Shown here: positions 7,868 to 16,029 of the stretch, in pieces
Numbering within the stretch: the stretch's first letter is position 1
Layout of the letters: the number at the start of each line of letters is the position of its first letter
Assembly (NCBI RefSeq): GCF_017814945.1
Contig: NZ_JAGIPX010000017.1
Location: forward strand, 1 to 64,000
DNA from: Paraburkholderia sp. LEh10
GTDB lineage: Bacteria; Pseudomonadota; Gammaproteobacteria; Burkholderiales; Burkholderiaceae
Length of the DNA stretch: 64,000 nt
Direction of reading: 5' to 3'
Program-made: the position numbers and the translations under genes
Notes under the pieces: model-generated
The model's input: the letters and a program-made list of their open reading frames with translations, nothing else
The model's database searches: none
Told to the model about the DNA's origin: nothing

Positions 7868-9139
7868 TTACTTCTTGTAGATCCGCTTGCGCGTCTGTTC
7901 AAGCTGCGCGAGGACCGCATCGAGCTTCGCCGGATCCGCGACGAACTGCTGCATGCCCTTCATCCCTTCGTCGGCCATTTCCTTCGTCATGTCGCGGTCA
8001 TAGAACTGCGCGATGCCGCCCTTCGTATTCGACAGGATCTGGAACCCGATCTTCGAAATGGGATCTTCCGGTTCCGGCGACTTGCTGTTCGCCGACAGCG
8101 AACCCAGGCCCGCCGCGAGCTTCGCGCCCTGCTCCGGCGTTTCGACGAACGCGAGGAACGTCTGCGCGTCGGCCTTGTTCTTCGCCTTCGCCGGAATGTG
8201 CAGCGATTCGACGGGACCATCTTCCGCCGTCGGCACATTCGAGTCGATGATCGGGAACTGGAAATAGCCCATGTTCGGCTTCACGCTCGCCGGAAAGCCG
8301 CCCGTGATGAACGTGCCCATCAGCATCATCGCGGCCTTGCCCTGGAACAGGAACGGCTGCGCCGCATCGAGGTCGTAGGACAGCGAGTTGTCGATGAAGT
8401 CCTTGTCGTCGAGCAACTGCTTCCACGCCGTATAGACCTTCTTCACGCGCGGGTCGGTATAGGGCACGTCGCCCGCCATCAGCTTCTGATGAAATGCGTT
8501 GCCGTTGATGCGCAAGTCGAGGTAATCGAACCAGCCCGCGAGCGTCCATGCATCGCGGCCACCGACAGCAAACGGCGTGATGCCTGCCGCCTTCAGCTTC
8601 TTGCAGGCGTCCATCAACTGGTCCCACGTTTTCGGCTCGGACGTGATGCCGACCTTCTGGAACAGGTCCTTCCGATAGAACAGGCCCCACGAGTAATAGA
8701 CGGTCGGCGCCGCGTACTGCTTGCCGTTGTACGTCGACGATTCCTTCGTCGATGCGTACATGCTGTCCCAGCCGTTCTTCTTCCAGTCGCCGCTCAGGTC
8801 TTCGAAGAGGCCGCGCCGCGCGTAGTACGCCATGCGCTCGCCGTTGTGCCAGTTGACGACATCAGGCGCGACCGTCGACAGCCAGCCCGGCAGTTGCACC
8901 TTGTACGCTTCCTCGTCGACGAACGACGCCTTCACGTCGATGTCGGGATGCGCCTTCCTGAAGTCGTCGATTACCGATTGCCACACGGCGCGCTGGCTTG
9001 CGCCCTTGAACGCGATGTTCATCGTCATCGTGCCCGCTGCGGCATTCGTCGCGGTGACGGCCAACGACGACACGGTGGCTGCGACGGCGAACGCCAGCGT
9101 GGCCATCGCTTTGCGCGGGTTGAATTGCCTTGCTGTCAT
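7868..9139 (-). CDS. Sugar ABC transporter substrate-binding protein
   Basis: The 423-aa product is a periplasmic CUT1 binding protein (SBP family 1). A signal peptide covers about residues 1-35 (TLAFAVAATVSSLAVTATNA). I start at ATG 9139 because AGGAG lies 8 bp upstream; the ATG at 9157 would place that Shine-Dalgarno inside the gene. Family features include VDEEAYKVQLPGWLS, the WHNGERMAYYARRG region and the aromatic-rich PTVYYSWGLFYRKDLF stretch. It lies between the beta-galactosidase and the permeases, so the ligand is inferred to be lactose, galactobiose or a related oligosaccharide. Confidence 0.93.
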   Translation of the reverse strand: MTARQFNPRKAMATLAFAVAATVSSLAVTATNAAAGTMTMNIAFKGASQRAVWQSVIDDFRKAHPDIDVKASFVDEEAYKVQLPGWLSTVAPDVVNWHNGERMAYYARRGLFEDLSGDWKKNGWDSMYASTKESSTYNGKQYAAPTVYYSWGLFYRKDLFQKVGITSEPKTWDQLMDACKKLKAAGITPFAVGGRDAWTLAGWFDYLDLRINGNAFHQKLMAGDVPYTDPRVKKVYTAWKQLLDDKDFIDNSLSYDLDAAQPFLFQGKAAMMLMGTFITGGFPASVKPNMGYFQFPIIDSNVPTAEDGPVESLHIPAKAKNKADAQTFLAFVETPEQGAKLAAGLGSLSANSKSPEPEDPISKIGFQILSNTKGGIAQFYDRDMTKEMADEGMKGMQQFVADPAKLDAVLAQLEQTRKRIYKK

Positions 9140-9220
9140 CCTGTTGTCTCCTGTCATTTTATTGCGTGGTTTTTAGATGCCGGATCACTGCTGTATTACT
9201 GGTGTTAGCCATTCGCTGCG

Positions 9221-11209
9221 CTACGCCGTCCGATAAGCCGATACGCCTTGCGGCTCCACTTCATGCGTGCCGATCACGAAACGCGACCCATCGACGCCTT
9301 CGATCAGATGCTTGCCGTTCGCGTAGTTGAAGACATAGGTGAGACCGCCGCGACGGCTGATGCGCACGCTGTCGCCCAGCGGCGTCGGCGTGAGTCCGGC
9401 CTGCGTCGCGATGCGCGCGAACAGCGACTCGGTCAGGCGGTCGTCGAACAGGCTCGCGAAGTAATGAACCGAGCCGTGCTGCACATACGCGGGATGACCA
9501 TCGGCGAAGCGCGCGCGCACAGCGAAGCTGCGCTCGTCGGCGGCGTCGATCAGATCGCGCCAATGGCGCGCAAAGCCTTCGCGCGGCGTATCGCCCGCGC
9601 CGTTGAAATGCACGGGCTCCGTCACGTTGGGCCGCATCGATTCGACGCGCCACACGCGGATCGGCAGCAACGATGCGAGCGCGCCGGGCGGCAGGTTCGC
9701 GGGAATCTGCAGGTCGCGCGTCTTCGAGCCCGTGCGCGGACCGAGCACGACTTGCGCGCCCGACGCCGCGAGCCGCGCCGCGAAGTCGCCGGGCACGACG
9801 GGCAGCGGCGGCACGACGATCATCCTGTAGCCGTCGAGCGGCGCATCGGCGGCAATCACATCGACGTCGAAACCGAGCGAGCGCAACGCCGAGTAGTACT
9901 CGAACGCGAAACGCGGATAGTGAAAGTCGGCGCCCTGCGGATGGATTTCGAACAGCCACTTGGCTTCGTAGTCGTAGATGAGCGCGATCTTGCTGCGCAG
10001 GTCCGCATTCGCGTCGGCGTTCGACGCCGACACGCGCACGATCTCCTGCGCGACCTGCTCCGCTTCGCTGCCGCCGATATCGAGGCGATTGTCGGGCGTG
10101 TTCAGACCCGCATGCATCTGCTCCTGCGCGAACGGCGCCTGACGCCATCTGAAGTACGACACGCAGCCCGCGCCGTGCGCAAACGCTTCCCAGCTCCACA
10201 AGCGCACCATGCCCGGCAGCGGCGCGGGATTCCAATGCGCCCAATTGACAGGACCGGGCTGCTGCTCCATCACCCAGAACGGCAGCTTCGACATGCCGCG
10301 ATACACGTCATGATTGAACGAGGCGAAGTCGGGATGCCCCGTGCGCAGGAACTTTGCCTTGATCTCCGGCGCGAACCACTGCTCTTCGAGCGCGCCGAGC
10401 GGGTAGCTGTCCCACGTCGCCACATCGAGATCGCGCGCGACCTCGTAGTGATCGAATTCCGTGAAGAGCTGCATGAAGTTGTGCGCGACGGGCCGTCCCG
10501 GCGAATGCGCGCGAATGATCTCGACCTGCATGCGGTTGTAGCGCGCGACTTCATCGGACGCGAAGCGCCGGTAGTCGAGACGCTGCGACGGATGCGCTTC
10601 CGTGACGGTCGCGACGGGCGCATCGATTTCGTCGAAGCTGCGGTACTCCATGCTCCAGAACACAGTGCCCCAGGCGCGGTTCAACGCGTCGATGTTCAGG
10701 TAGCGCTCCTTCAGCCACAGACGAAAACGCGCAATGGCGGCCGGCGAATAGCTGACCACCGTGTTGTGGCAGCCGTACTCGTTGTCCGTCTGCCAGAAGG
10801 CGACAGCGGGATGCTTGCCGTATCGTTCGGCGACGGCCGTGCAGATCTTGCGCGACGCGTCGAAATACGACGGCGACGAAAAATCGTAGTGACGCCGCGA
10901 GCCGAATGCGCGCGGGCGTCCATCGGCGCCGACGGGCAAAATGTCCGGGTGACGGTCGATCAGCCACTTCGGCGGCGTCGCCGTCGGCGTGCACATCACG
11001 ACCTTCAGGCCCGCGTTGCCGAGCACGTCGATCACACGATCGAGCCAGCCCCAATCGTATTCGCCGGGCGTCGGCTCGATACGGCTCCATGCAAACTCCG
11101 CGATTCGCACCTGTTCGATGCCGAGCGCCTTCATCCGGCGCGCGTCGTCTTCCCACATCGATTCCGGCCAGTGCTCCGGGTAATAGCAGACTCCAAGTCG
11201 CATGCGCAT
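9221..11209 (-). CDS. GH42 beta-galactosidase
   Basis: This 662-aa cytoplasmic enzyme hydrolyses terminal beta-D-galactosyl residues. The order is a TIM barrel (1 to about 380), a trimerisation domain and a small C-terminal beta domain, as in family GH42. The acid/base is E144 in DNEYG and the likely nucleophile is E315 in WVMEQQPGPVNW. The N-terminal GVCYYPEHWP and the length also fit. No signal peptide is present, so the substrate must be imported, which agrees with its place inside an ABC operon, 5 bp after the ATPase gene. Released galactose could be fed to galM. Confidence 0.95.
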   Translation of the reverse strand: MRMRLGVCYYPEHWPESMWEDDARRMKALGIEQVRIAEFAWSRIEPTPGEYDWGWLDRVIDVLGNAGLKVVMCTPTATPPKWLIDRHPDILPVGADGRPRAFGSRRHYDFSSPSYFDASRKICTAVAERYGKHPAVAFWQTDNEYGCHNTVVSYSPAAIARFRLWLKERYLNIDALNRAWGTVFWSMEYRSFDEIDAPVATVTEAHPSQRLDYRRFASDEVARYNRMQVEIIRAHSPGRPVAHNFMQLFTEFDHYEVARDLDVATWDSYPLGALEEQWFAPEIKAKFLRTGHPDFASFNHDVYRGMSKLPFWVMEQQPGPVNWAHWNPAPLPGMVRLWSWEAFAHGAGCVSYFRWRQAPFAQEQMHAGLNTPDNRLDIGGSEAEQVAQEIVRVSASNADANADLRSKIALIYDYEAKWLFEIHPQGADFHYPRFAFEYYSALRSLGFDVDVIAADAPLDGYRMIVVPPLPVVPGDFAARLAASGAQVVLGPRTGSKTRDLQIPANLPPGALASLLPIRVWRVESMRPNVTEPVHFNGAGDTPREGFARHWRDLIDAADERSFAVRARFADGHPAYVQHGSVHYFASLFDDRLTESLFARIATQAGLTPTPLGDSVRISRRGGLTYVFNYANGKHLIEGVDGSRFVIGTHEVEPQGVSAYRTA

Positions 11210-11214
11210 GTCCC

Positions 11215-12366
11215 TTATGCGTAGTGTTCAACGGAGTTGAGCGCCTTCACGGCGAATCCGTCTTCGGTGAAAAGATGGCAGGCGCTGGCGGGCGCCGCGA
11301 AGACGGCACGCTCGCCCTGCCCGATGCGCGCGTTGCCGGGCACCTTCGCGATCAGCACGTCGCCGCCGGGTTGATCGAGATGCACGTAACTGTGTTCGCC
11401 CAGATGCTCGATCAGCGAAATGGTGCGCGCAAGCGTTGCATCATCTTGTGATATATCGCTCGCGACGAGTTCGAGATGCTCCGGGCGCACGCCGAGCGTG
11501 ACAGGTTGCGCGCCCTGCAGCGCGCTGCCGTCGACGGCGACGCGCACCGGCTCGTTCGTATGATCCAGCGCGACGACGACGCCTTGCGCGTCGATCTGCG
11601 TCACGCGCGCGGGCAGAAAGTTCATGCGCGGCGAGCCGATGAAACCCGCGACGAAACGGCTGTCCGGCCGGTGATAGAGTTCGAGCGGCGCGCCGATCTG
11701 CGCGATGCTGCCGTAACGCTCGGTGTCGTTGCCCGCATGCAGGAGCACGATTTTGTCGGCGAGTGTCATCGCCTCCGTCTGATCGTGCGTCACATAGACG
11801 ACGCTCGCCGTCGCGAATTGCTTGTGCAGGCGCGCGATTTCGATGCGCGTCTGGCCGCGCAGAGTCGCATCGAGATTCGACAGCGGCTCATCGAACAGAA
11901 ACACGCCGGGCTCGCGCACGATCGCGCGGCCAATTGCGACACGCTGCCGCTGCCCGCCCGACAGCGCGCGCGGCTTGCGATCGAGCAGCGCTTCGAGTTG
12001 CAGGATGCGCGCGGCTTCCTTCACCTTGCGGTCGATTTCCGCTTTCGGCTTCTTCGCGAGCTTCAGGCCAAAGGCGATGTTCTCGTACACGCTCATGTGC
12101 GGAAAGAGCGCATAGCTCTGGAACACCATCGCGACACCACGCTCGGCAGCGGGCACGTCATTGACGATGCGCCCGCCGATCGACAGGTCGCCGTCCGTCA
12201 CGTCTTCGAGACCGGCGATCATGCGCAGCAGCGTGGACTTTCCGCAGCCCGACGGGCCGAGGAACACGCAGAACTCGTTCTCGCCGATCTCCAGATCGAC
12301 GTTGCGGATCACGGGCGCGTTGTCTCCATACGCTTTCTGCACGCCCTTCAACGAAATGCTCGCCAT
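11215..12366 (-). CDS. Sugar ABC transporter ATP-binding protein (MalK/UgpC type)
   Basis: This 383-aa ATPase energises the CUT1 transporter. It has a Walker A GPSGCGKS (37-44), a Q-loop FQSYALFPH, signature LSGGQ (135-139), Walker B FLFDEP (156-161) and switch His in VTHDQTEAM. A C-terminal TOBE/MalK regulatory extension (about 240-380) includes FIGSPRMNFLPA and LGVRPEHLEL. It is the first gene of the operon; the LacI-type operator (12402-12419) lies 36 bp upstream of its start codon. Confidence 0.95.
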   Translation of the reverse strand: MASISLKGVQKAYGDNAPVIRNVDLEIGENEFCVFLGPSGCGKSTLLRMIAGLEDVTDGDLSIGGRIVNDVPAAERGVAMVFQSYALFPHMSVYENIAFGLKLAKKPKAEIDRKVKEAARILQLEALLDRKPRALSGGQRQRVAIGRAIVREPGVFLFDEPLSNLDATLRGQTRIEIARLHKQFATASVVYVTHDQTEAMTLADKIVLLHAGNDTERYGSIAQIGAPLELYHRPDSRFVAGFIGSPRMNFLPARVTQIDAQGVVVALDHTNEPVRVAVDGSALQGAQPVTLGVRPEHLELVASDISQDDATLARTISLIEHLGEHSYVHLDQPGGDVLIAKVPGNARIGQGERAVFAAPASACHLFTEDGFAVKALNSVEHYA

Positions 12367-12401
12367 CGCTTCGACTCCGTGATTTAATCAGCCCGAAGCG
12401 G

Positions 12402-12419
12402 AGATTAAGCGCTTAATCT
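12402..12419. promoter_or_regulatory. Candidate LacI-family operator
   Basis: AGATTAAGC/GCTTAATCT is a perfect 18-bp palindrome with the central CpG typical of LacI/GalR operators. It sits 36 bp upstream of the ABC operon start and about 190 bp upstream of the divergent LacI gene. Confidence 0.75.
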
Positions 12420-12434
12420 GCACGGCCAAAAAAT

Positions 12435-12449
12435 GATCGCATTGCGATC
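12435..12449. promoter_or_regulatory. Second inverted repeat in the galactoside control region
   Basis: GATCGCA-T-TGCGATC is a perfect 7-bp inverted repeat around one base. It is itself enclosed by GGCCA (12424-12428) and TGGCC (12452-12456). It could be an additional regulator site or a hairpin. Confidence 0.45.
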
Positions 12450-12612
12450 GCTGGCCGAGGGGGTTGAGCTTTGGTGGGCTCTCATGGCCAGTTGTTGGCC
12501 GACTGGCGCTGTCTCCGCTATTCGTTCTGTCGTTTCGCGCATGGTGCCGCGCCTTCAAGGCCAATGCAAATGATGAACGCATGTCCCATATATTGAAGAA
12601 GCACCGCGAATC

Positions 12613-13635
12613 ATGTCCACTCTGAGCGAAGTCGCACGGCGCGCCGGCGTCACGTCGGCGACGGTATCGAATGTGCTGCGCAACCGCGGACGCGTCGGCG
12701 AACAGACGCGTCAGCGCGTGCTCGAAGCCGTCGAGGCGCTCAACTACCGGCCGCATCTCGCTGCGCGCGCGCTCGCCGAGGGCCGCGCGCCGACCATCGC
12801 GCTGATGGTGTCGAGCATCGCGAACCCGTTCTATCCCGAGTTCGCGCTCGCCGTCGAGCGCGCGGCGCGCACGAGCGGCCACTTCGTCATCATCTGCAAC
12901 ACGAACGAAGATCCGCAGGCGGGCCGCGCCTATCTGGAGCAGATTGCGGGCACGCTGTCGGAAGGCGTGCTCGTGATGAACGCCAATCTCGACTTCGACG
13001 ATCTGCATAAAACGCAAGCGCGCGGCGCGCCCGTGGTGCTGTGCATGTGGGAACGCCCCGACGATCCGCCCGGCCTGCCCTGCGTCGCCGTCGACTTTCG
13101 CCTCGCAGGCCAGCTTGCCGCGCGGCATCTGATCGAGCTCGGCCATCGGCGCATCGGCGCGATTGTCGGCAGCAAACCATCGGGCATTCATGCTTCGCGC
13201 TACGAAGGCTTCGCCGATGCAATGCGAGAAGCGGGCCTGAAAGTGCCCGCGAAAAACGTGCGTTATGCGCCCGACACGATTGAGGGCGGCTACATGGCCG
13301 CGCGCGGTCTGCTCGAACGCGATGCGAAGATGACGGCCATCTTCGCGACCAACGACCTGCCCGCGCTCGGCACGATCCACGCTGCCGCCGATCTCGGACG
13401 CGAGGTGCCGCGCGATCTGTCCGTGGTCGGCATCACCGACATTCAACTGGCGCAGCAATCGCGCCCGCCGCTGACGACCGTCGCGGTGCCGACCGTCGAA
13501 GCGGCCGGGCTCGCGGTGTCGCTGCTGCGCGATCTGATCGAGCAGCCCACGCATGGCGCGCAGCGAAAAGCGCCGCGCGTGTGCGTGACATCCGCGCCGC
13601 AATTGATCGTGCGCGGCTCGACGCAGCAGCGCTGA
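12613..13635 (+). CDS. LacI-family transcriptional repressor of the galactoside operon
   Basis: This 340-aa regulator has a LacI helix-turn-helix at residues 3-25 (LSEVARRAGVTSATVSNVLR), a hinge near 45-60 (NYRPHLAARALAEGR), and a two-lobed sugar-binding core (about 62-335). It is transcribed divergently from the ABC-GH42 operon. The palindrome at 12402-12419 is its likely operator. The inducer is presumably galactose, allolactose or the imported oligosaccharide (inference from context). Confidence 0.93.
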   Translation: MSTLSEVARRAGVTSATVSNVLRNRGRVGEQTRQRVLEAVEALNYRPHLAARALAEGRAPTIALMVSSIANPFYPEFALAVERAARTSGHFVIICNTNEDPQAGRAYLEQIAGTLSEGVLVMNANLDFDDLHKTQARGAPVVLCMWERPDDPPGLPCVAVDFRLAGQLAARHLIELGHRRIGAIVGSKPSGIHASRYEGFADAMREAGLKVPAKNVRYAPDTIEGGYMAARGLLERDAKMTAIFATNDLPALGTIHAAADLGREVPRDLSVVGITDIQLAQQSRPPLTTVAVPTVEAAGLAVSLLRDLIEQPTHGAQRKAPRVCVTSAPQLIVRGSTQQR

Positions 13636-13864
13636 CTCGTCCCCGCCGATCCGGGTCAAAACCGATACAACGCGATAGCGGCACACGCCGCCTGCTTCGC
13701 GCGCAAGTCCGGCGATTCGCCCGCGCGGCCTTGCGCGCCAACGGCGCGCGCTCCGCAAAGCGTGTCTGCATGCGGCTTTGCGGCACGATCGACCAAAAAA
13801 ATCTGCTTCAGATCGGCGTCGCGCTTGTTAGACTCGAACCGGCTCCCCCACGGATTTTCGATTC

Positions 13865-14848
13865 ATGATCAAGACAGTGGATGATCCAGAAGCCGTACCG
13901 CGCTATCGGATCGGGGCCGTGGCGCGCATGGCGAATCTCCCCGTTGGCACGCTGCGCATCTGGGAGCGCCGCTATGGCGTCGTCGCGCCGCCCACGACGC
14001 AGTCCGGCCACCGCCTGTATAGCGACGCCGACGTGCGCCGCGTCGCGATGATCAAAGGGCTTGTAGATCGCGGCTACGCGATCGGCTCCATCGCGTCCTT
14101 GCAGACGAGCGAGTTGGAGCGGCTCGCGTTCATGCATGTCGACAAGACGCCCATGTCGCCGCTCGCGGAAGGGCCGCCGGGGCTGCGATTGCGGATCGTC
14201 GGCAGCGCGCTCGCGCACACGATCCGCCAGCATCTGCATGCGATGAACGCGGACCTCGCGAGCGAGCCGAAGGTCTTCGAAAACATGACGGCCGCGTTCG
14301 CGGAGCGGATGGACCAGCCGACGGATGCGCTGATCATCCATCTGCCGTCGCTGCACGCGGACGATGTGGAGCGCGTGCTCGCATTGAGCGCGTCGACGCA
14401 CGCGGAAAACATCGCCGTCGTGTATTCGTTTGCGGCCGCGAGCACGCTCGGCCTGCTCGAACGCGTGGGCGTTCGCGCCGTTCGCGAGCCGCTCGATCAG
14501 GCATCCGCCGCGCAGATGATGGCGGACATCCAGCGCAAGAGCGGCGTTGCCGCTGACCAGCCCGATACCCGCGAGCCCGCGCCGCAACGGCATTACTCCG
14601 ACGAGGCGTTGATGGCGATGGCGCAGGCGTCGACGACCATCGCATGCGAGTGCCCGAAGCATCTCGCGAGCATCATCATGCAACTGAGCGCGTTCGAGCA
14701 GTACAGCGTCAGTTGCGCGTCGCGCACGCCTGCCGATGCGCTGCTGCACGTCTATCTGGCGAACATCTCGGGCCGTGCGCGTGCGATGTTCGAGCATGCG
14801 CTGCTGCGTCTCGAGCGCGAAGAGCGCTGGGTGCTGGAGAACCGCTGA
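13865..14848 (+). CDS. MerR-family regulator with a Rossmann-like second domain
   Basis: This 327-aa protein has a MerR winged helix at about 14-85 (YRIGAVARMANLPVGTLRIW, then ERRYGVVAPP). Residues about 105-225 look like an alpha/beta fold of the B12-binding type seen in CarH/LitR regulators, but I see no DxHxxG cobalamin motif. The last 80 residues (about 245-327) are helical. CarH/LitR proteins normally have the order HTH, helical bundle, B12 domain, so this order is unusual. It is convergent with the GGDEF gene and close to a LOV photoreceptor kinase. Ligand and targets unknown. Confidence 0.82.
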   Translation: MIKTVDDPEAVPRYRIGAVARMANLPVGTLRIWERRYGVVAPPTTQSGHRLYSDADVRRVAMIKGLVDRGYAIGSIASLQTSELERLAFMHVDKTPMSPLAEGPPGLRLRIVGSALAHTIRQHLHAMNADLASEPKVFENMTAAFAERMDQPTDALIIHLPSLHADDVERVLALSASTHAENIAVVYSFAAASTLGLLERVGVRAVREPLDQASAAQMMADIQRKSGVAADQPDTREPAPQRHYSDEALMAMAQASTTIACECPKHLASIIMQLSAFEQYSVSCASRTPADALLHVYLANISGRARAMFEHALLRLEREERWVLENR

Positions 14849-14867
14849 AAGCATGCGATTCGACGAA

Positions 14868-14896
14868 GCGGCTGCGCTAAACGTTTGCGCAGCCGC
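14868..14896. terminator. Hairpin between convergent MerR and GGDEF genes
   Basis: GCGGCTGCGC (14868-14877), loop of 9 nt, GCGCAGCCGC (14887-14896). The stem is perfect over 10 bp but no clear T-run follows on either side. Confidence 0.6.
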
Positions 14897-14903
14897 GCGT
14901 GCG

Positions 14904-15863
14904 CTAGCGTTGAGCGCGCTTGTTCGCGTACATCGCGCCATCGGCGCGCGCCAGCAGTTCGTCGATCGACAGTGCGCTGTCGGGTGCGTACGTCGCCGTG
15001 CCCACGCTGCAATGCAGGTGATAGTCCGCTTGCGCCGACTGGTTGTAGATGTGCAGTTGATGCCGCAGCCGTTCAATGGTCTGCATCGTGCCATCTTCAT
15101 CCGAGTCTGACAGCAACACCACGAACTCGTCGCCGCCCAACCGGCCGATCACGTCGCTGTCGCGCAACGTGGTGCGCAGCACCGTTGCAAATGCGATCAA
15201 CGCGCGATCGCCTTCCGCGTGACCATGCACGTCGTTGATCTGCTTGAAACCGTTCAAATCGAAGAACAGCAGTGACGCGGGCTTTTGCGCACGCTTGCAA
15301 AGCCTGATTGCGTGCTGCGCAAGCGCTTCGAAGCCGCGGCGGTTCGACAGGCCCGTCAGTTCGTCCGTCGTGGCGAGCTGCACGGCGGCAATTTCCTGCT
15401 CGGCCATGCGCGCGAGATCGCGCAGCAACATGCGCTCTTCGTCGTCGAGCGCGCGCGGCTTCACGTCGATCAGGCACAAAGTTCCGAGACGGCTGCCGTT
15501 GTCGACCGTCAGCGGATAGCCCGCGTAGAAGCGGATATTCGGCTCGCCTTTGACGAGCGGATTATCGGCGAAGCGCGCATCGAGCGATGCGTCGTTCACG
15601 AGAAACAGTTCGTCGCCGAGTATCGCGTGCCCGCAAAAGGAAACATCGCGCGGTGTCTCAGACGCTTCGAGGCCCGGGTGCGACTTGAACCACTGGCGGT
15701 GGCTGTCGACCAGCGTGACAGCCGCAATGGGCACGCCGAACAGGCGTCGCGCGAGGCGCGTAAGACGGTCGAACCGCTCTTCGGGCGGCGTGTCGAGGAT
15801 ATGCAGCGAACGCAAAGTCTCCATTCGCTCGCTTTCGTTGTCTGGTATGCGAGGTCGCAACAT
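14904..15863 (-). CDS. GAF-domain diguanylate cyclase
   Basis: This 319-aa soluble protein has an N-terminal GAF domain (about 20-160; RLARRLFGVPIAAVTLVD and DVSFCGHAI are typical) followed by a GGDEF domain (about 165-315). The catalytic site is GGDEF at 243-247 in RLGGDEFVVLL. An RxxD inhibitory site (RDSD, 234-237) lies upstream, so feedback inhibition by c-di-GMP is expected. It should convert two GTP to c-di-GMP in the cytoplasm in response to an unknown GAF input. It follows the LOV kinase gene by 166 bp on the same strand. Confidence 0.93.
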   Translation of the reverse strand: MLRPRIPDNESERMETLRSLHILDTPPEERFDRLTRLARRLFGVPIAAVTLVDSHRQWFKSHPGLEASETPRDVSFCGHAILGDELFLVNDASLDARFADNPLVKGEPNIRFYAGYPLTVDNGSRLGTLCLIDVKPRALDDEERMLLRDLARMAEQEIAAVQLATTDELTGLSNRRGFEALAQHAIRLCKRAQKPASLLFFDLNGFKQINDVHGHAEGDRALIAFATVLRTTLRDSDVIGRLGGDEFVVLLSDSDEDGTMQTIERLRHQLHIYNQSAQADYHLHCSVGTATYAPDSALSIDELLARADGAMYANKRAQR

Positions 15864-16029
15864 TCGAGATCCGGTTAAAACGTGAATGCGCTGTATCGGT
15901 TTGGCACCGCGCGATTCGCCTCAGGTTGAACGGAACCGAACGTAAATTTTATCTCAGGACTTGCAACGGATGGAATGGCGGCTCCATCTCCCGCTCCATC
16001 TCCTGAAACGCGGCCTGCTCCTCTGCCCG

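Noticed and set aside
7868..9157. Upstream ATG 9157 as start of the binding protein
   Set aside because: It would place the AGGAG inside the coding region; ATG 9139 has ideal spacing.
9248..11224. 658-aa plus-strand ORF antisense to the GH42 gene
   Set aside because: Arg/His-rich shadow of a high-GC gene; the minus-strand protein has full family motifs.
12388..13758. 456-aa minus ORF over the LacI gene
   Set aside because: Shadow of the LacI-family gene, which has a clear HTH and sugar-binding core.
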